DNA of 64,000 nucleotides, from the NCBI GenBank assembly GCA_041627895.1, contig JBFKQC010000002.1:72158-136157 (forward strand). The letters are read 5' to 3'. The notes beneath the pieces were generated by a model that worked only from the letters and a program-made list of their open reading frames with translations, was not told where the DNA came from and ran no database searches. The DNA comes from JBFKQC01 sp041627895. Its GTDB lineage: Bacteria > Pseudomonadota > Alphaproteobacteria > Rhodobacterales > Rhodobacteraceae. Below are positions 62,188-64,000 of the stretch, piece by piece. Each line of letters opens with the position of its first letter. Position 1 is the stretch's first letter. Made by a program: the position numbers and the translations under genes.

Positions 62188-62578
62188 GGGTTTGCTCCCC
62201 CGATAAGCATCCTGGGCCACCGTGGCTCGTCGCGATGCTGGCGTGAATATGGGGCGGTCTGCAGACGGTTTAAGGGGCCGAATTCCGCAAAGATTATTTT
62301 CACGCGCATCTTGATTCCGGGGCCGCGGCGACGTCGAAATCGCTGCCGGAAAAATCCTGAACATCGCCATATGGTTGATCGCTGCGCCGGCAGCATAAGC
62401 CGGCCTTAAAGCCGTTCGGAAGCCACCGCGAAAGCGCAAGTTCCTGTCCGCGATCCACCGATACGTGTCCGAATTGTCACGCCGCCCGCGCGCCATGGAG
62501 GGTAAGGAATACCGGAATGGCACGCCGAGGCGAATGATCCTAGCATCTCCCTGGTCGCTGCCCGAACGGAGGCACCAG
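62188..62578. other. divergent intergenic region
   Basis: 391 bp between the DUF481 gene and the small ORF at 62579. AT-richer patches at about 62270-62310 and 62340-62375 probably contain the DUF481 promoter. No other gene or repeat was recognised. Confidence 0.4.
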
Positions 62579-62659
62579 ATGTCCGCGAACGTCCTCTTCC
62601 TGACAATGGTCGGCGCCGGCATGGCACTGATCGTTCCGCTTGCGGCGCTCTCCGGGTAG
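62579..62659 (+). CDS. 26-aa hydrophobic peptide ORF with strong ribosome site
   Basis: ATG 62579 opens a 26-codon frame (MSANVLFLTMVGAGMALIVP...). GGAGG (62568-62572) lies at the ideal six-base spacing. The peptide is one continuous hydrophobic span with no charged residue, fitting a small membrane protein. A strong terminator 45 bp after its stop makes it a self-contained unit just before ctaD. No family recognised. Confidence 0.55.
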   Translation: MSANVLFLTMVGAGMALIVPLAALSG

Positions 62660-62704
62660 GCAGGGCTTCCCTTCCGGCCGGGCCCCTCCCTCCCGGCCGT
62701 TCAG

Positions 62705-62740
62705 AAACGCGCCCGCCGATCCGCAGCGGGCGCGTTTTTT
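62705..62740 (+). terminator. rho-independent terminator
   Basis: Stem CGCGCCCGC (62708-62716) / GCGGGCGCG (62726-62734) with a nine-base loop is followed by TTTTTT (62735-62740); AAA before the stem can extend pairing. It ends the transcript of the 26-aa ORF and separates it from ctaD. Confidence 0.93.
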
Positions 62741-62920
62741 CCGGCCCCGCCATGCCCGGGGCGGAAAACCTGCATGGGAACTGCGACAATCTGATCCCGA
62801 AATACCCCGATCGGTCGTTGCCCCCGCCCGCAGGGGCCACTAAAACACCTGCAAAGCCCGGAATGCGAGGTGACTCGCATGACCGGGCGATCTGCAACTG
62901 CGAACACGGAGGCACTCCGC

Positions 62921-64000
62921 ATGGCAGACGCCGCCATCCATGACCACGGCCACGAGGACACGCGCAGCTTCTTCGTCCGCTGGTTCATGTCCACGAACCA
63001 CAAGGACATCGGCATCCTCTACATCTTCACCGGCGGCCTCGTGGGCTTCGTCTCGGTGCTGTTCACGATGTTCATGCGCTATGAACTGATGGATCCGGGC
63101 GTGCAGTACATGTGCCTGGAGGGCGCGCGCTTCATCGCCAACGCGGCAGAGCCCTGCACGCCGAACGGGCATCTCTGGAACGTGCTGATCACCGGCCACG
63201 GCGTCACGATGATGTTCTTCGTCGTCATCCCCGTGCTGTTCGGCGGCTTCGGCAACTTCTTCATGCCGCTGCAGATCGGCGCGCCGGACATGGCGTTCCC
63301 GCGGATGAACAATCTCAGCTACTGGCTGTTCGTCGCCGGCTCGACGCTGGCGGTGATGAGCGTGTTCATGCCGGGCGGCAACGGGCAGTCCGGTTCGGGC
63401 GTGGGCTGGGTGCTGTACCCGCCGCTGTCGACGCGCGAGGCGGGCTTCTCGATGGACCTGGCGATCTTTGCGGTGCACCTGTCGGGTGCGTCGTCGATCC
63501 TCGGCGCGATCAACATGATCACCACGTTCCTGAACATGCGCGCGCCGGGCATGTCGCTGTTCAAGGTGCCGCTGTTTTCCTGGTCGATCTTCGTCACCGC
63601 CTGGCTGATCCTGTTGTCGCTGCCGGTGCTGGCGGGCGCGATCACCATGCTGCTGACCGACCGCAACTTCGGCACCACCTTCTTCGACGCGGCAGGCGGC
63701 GGCGACCCGATCCTCTATCAGCACATCCTGTGGTTCTTCGGCCATCCCGAGGTCTACATCGTGATCGTGCCGGCCTTCGGCATCATCAGCCACGTGGTCG
63801 CCACGTTCAGCCGCAAGCCGGTCTTCGGCTATCTGCCGATGGTCTGGGCAATGATCGCGATCGGCGCGCTCGGCTTCGTCGTGTGGGCGCACCACATGTA
63901 CACCGTCGGCATGTCGACCTTCACGCAGACCTACTTCATGCTGGCGACCATGGTCATCGCGGTGCCGACGGGCATCAAGATCTTCTCGTGGATCGCCACG
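62921..64000 (+). CDS. ctaD: cytochrome c oxidase subunit I, aa3 type (partial, 3' end missing)
   Basis: 360 codons from ATG 62921, preceded by GGAGG eight bases upstream, open to the window edge. Highly conserved segments include 'WFMSTNHKDIGILYIFTGG', haem a ligand His in 'LITGHGVTMMFF', 'FGGFGNFFMPLQIGAPDMAFPRMNN', the CuB His/Tyr pair in 'WFFGHPEVYI' and the CuB histidines 'VWAHHMYTVG'. This is the catalytic subunit that reduces oxygen to water and pumps protons, as in Paracoccus and Rhodobacter. The remaining about 190 residues lie beyond the window. Confidence 0.98.
   Translation, partial: MADAAIHDHGHEDTRSFFVRWFMSTNHKDIGILYIFTGGLVGFVSVLFTMFMRYELMDPGVQYMCLEGARFIANAAEPCTPNGHLWNVLITGHGVTMMFFVVIPVLFGGFGNFFMPLQIGAPDMAFPRMNNLSYWLFVAGSTLAVMSVFMPGGNGQSGSGVGWVLYPPLSTREAGFSMDLAIFAVHLSGASSILGAINMITTFLNMRAPGMSLFKVPLFSWSIFVTAWLILLSLPVLAGAITMLLTDRNFGTTFFDAAGGGDPILYQHILWFFGHPEVYIVIVPAFGIISHVVATFSRKPVFGYLPMVWAMIAIGALGFVVWAHHMYTVGMSTFTQTYFMLATMVIAVPTGIKIFSWIAT

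Overview
The window is GC-rich DNA from an alphaproteobacterium, most likely of the Rhodobacterales (Rhodobacteraceae/Paracoccaceae group). The basis is the style of several proteins: an aa3-type cytochrome oxidase subunit I, a Rieske protein close to the alphaproteobacterial type, LipB and a DUF481 protein. FNR/Dnr-type boxes, dense ATGA-type gene overlaps and many GTG starts agree with this. No rRNA, CRISPR array, integrase or intact insertion sequence was seen. One tRNA-Leu was found.

Layout. 0-4.2 kb holds ordinary genes: the start of a probable circularly permuted ATP-grasp protein, an iron-type alcohol dehydrogenase, a RidA-family protein, a membrane protein, a lipoprotein and an L,D-transpeptidase. 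4.4-16 kb is a periplasmic redox and copper region. A leftward set of five exported proteins (two c-type cytochromes, a cupredoxin, a DsbA-like thiol oxidoreductase and a small Cys protein) lies back to back with a rightward operon. That operon starts at a textbook CueR-type operator and encodes a small Cys protein, a Cu(I) P-type ATPase, a one-lobe binding-protein-like protein, a His-rich cytochrome c and an orphan Rieske protein. It is followed by a two-component system, a Met-rich EF-hand protein, a 38-aa membrane peptide and a DUF302 protein.

16-38 kb is a low-oxygen or nitrosative-stress type cluster marked by five perfect FNR/Dnr-type palindromes. Four of them lie a nearly constant 66.5-68.5 bp (centre to start codon) from the first gene of four units. 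These units are: (i) a small Cys protein, a tiny coupled ORF, an FtsX-type ABC exporter whose ATPase carries a C-terminal YHS domain, a LolA-like protein, an outer-membrane barrel and a P2-type cation ATPase; (ii) DUF2267 plus a kinase-like protein, with a PRPP-synthase-like gene divergent; (iii) a GroEL paralogue plus a helix-hairpin-helix protein; (iv) a zinc alcohol dehydrogenase plus a kinase/AAA fusion. A BMP-type (nucleoside-like) ABC transporter, 30-35 kb, sits inside this cluster.

38.4-41.4 kb encodes a homodimeric 2-oxoacid dehydrogenase E1 of MdeB type, divergent from an Lrp-family regulator. 41.5-57.1 kb is a catabolic block: a GntR/FCD regulator, a TauABC/SsuABC-type ABC importer, a split UxaA-family lyase, several dehydrogenases, two lactonase-type enzymes and an enolase-superfamily dehydratase. 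A shared 19-bp palindrome (arms TTGTnAA/nTTACAA) stands before the regulator and before each operon, so one GntR protein probably controls the whole block. The substrate is not settled; a sugar acid or an organosulfonate fits best.

After tRNA-Leu(GAG), 57.6-64 kb returns to core genes: a class-3 lipase-like protein, a peptidoglycan-binding-domain protein, lipB, a DUF481 protein, a 26-aa ORF with its own terminator, and the 5' part of ctaD, which runs off the window.
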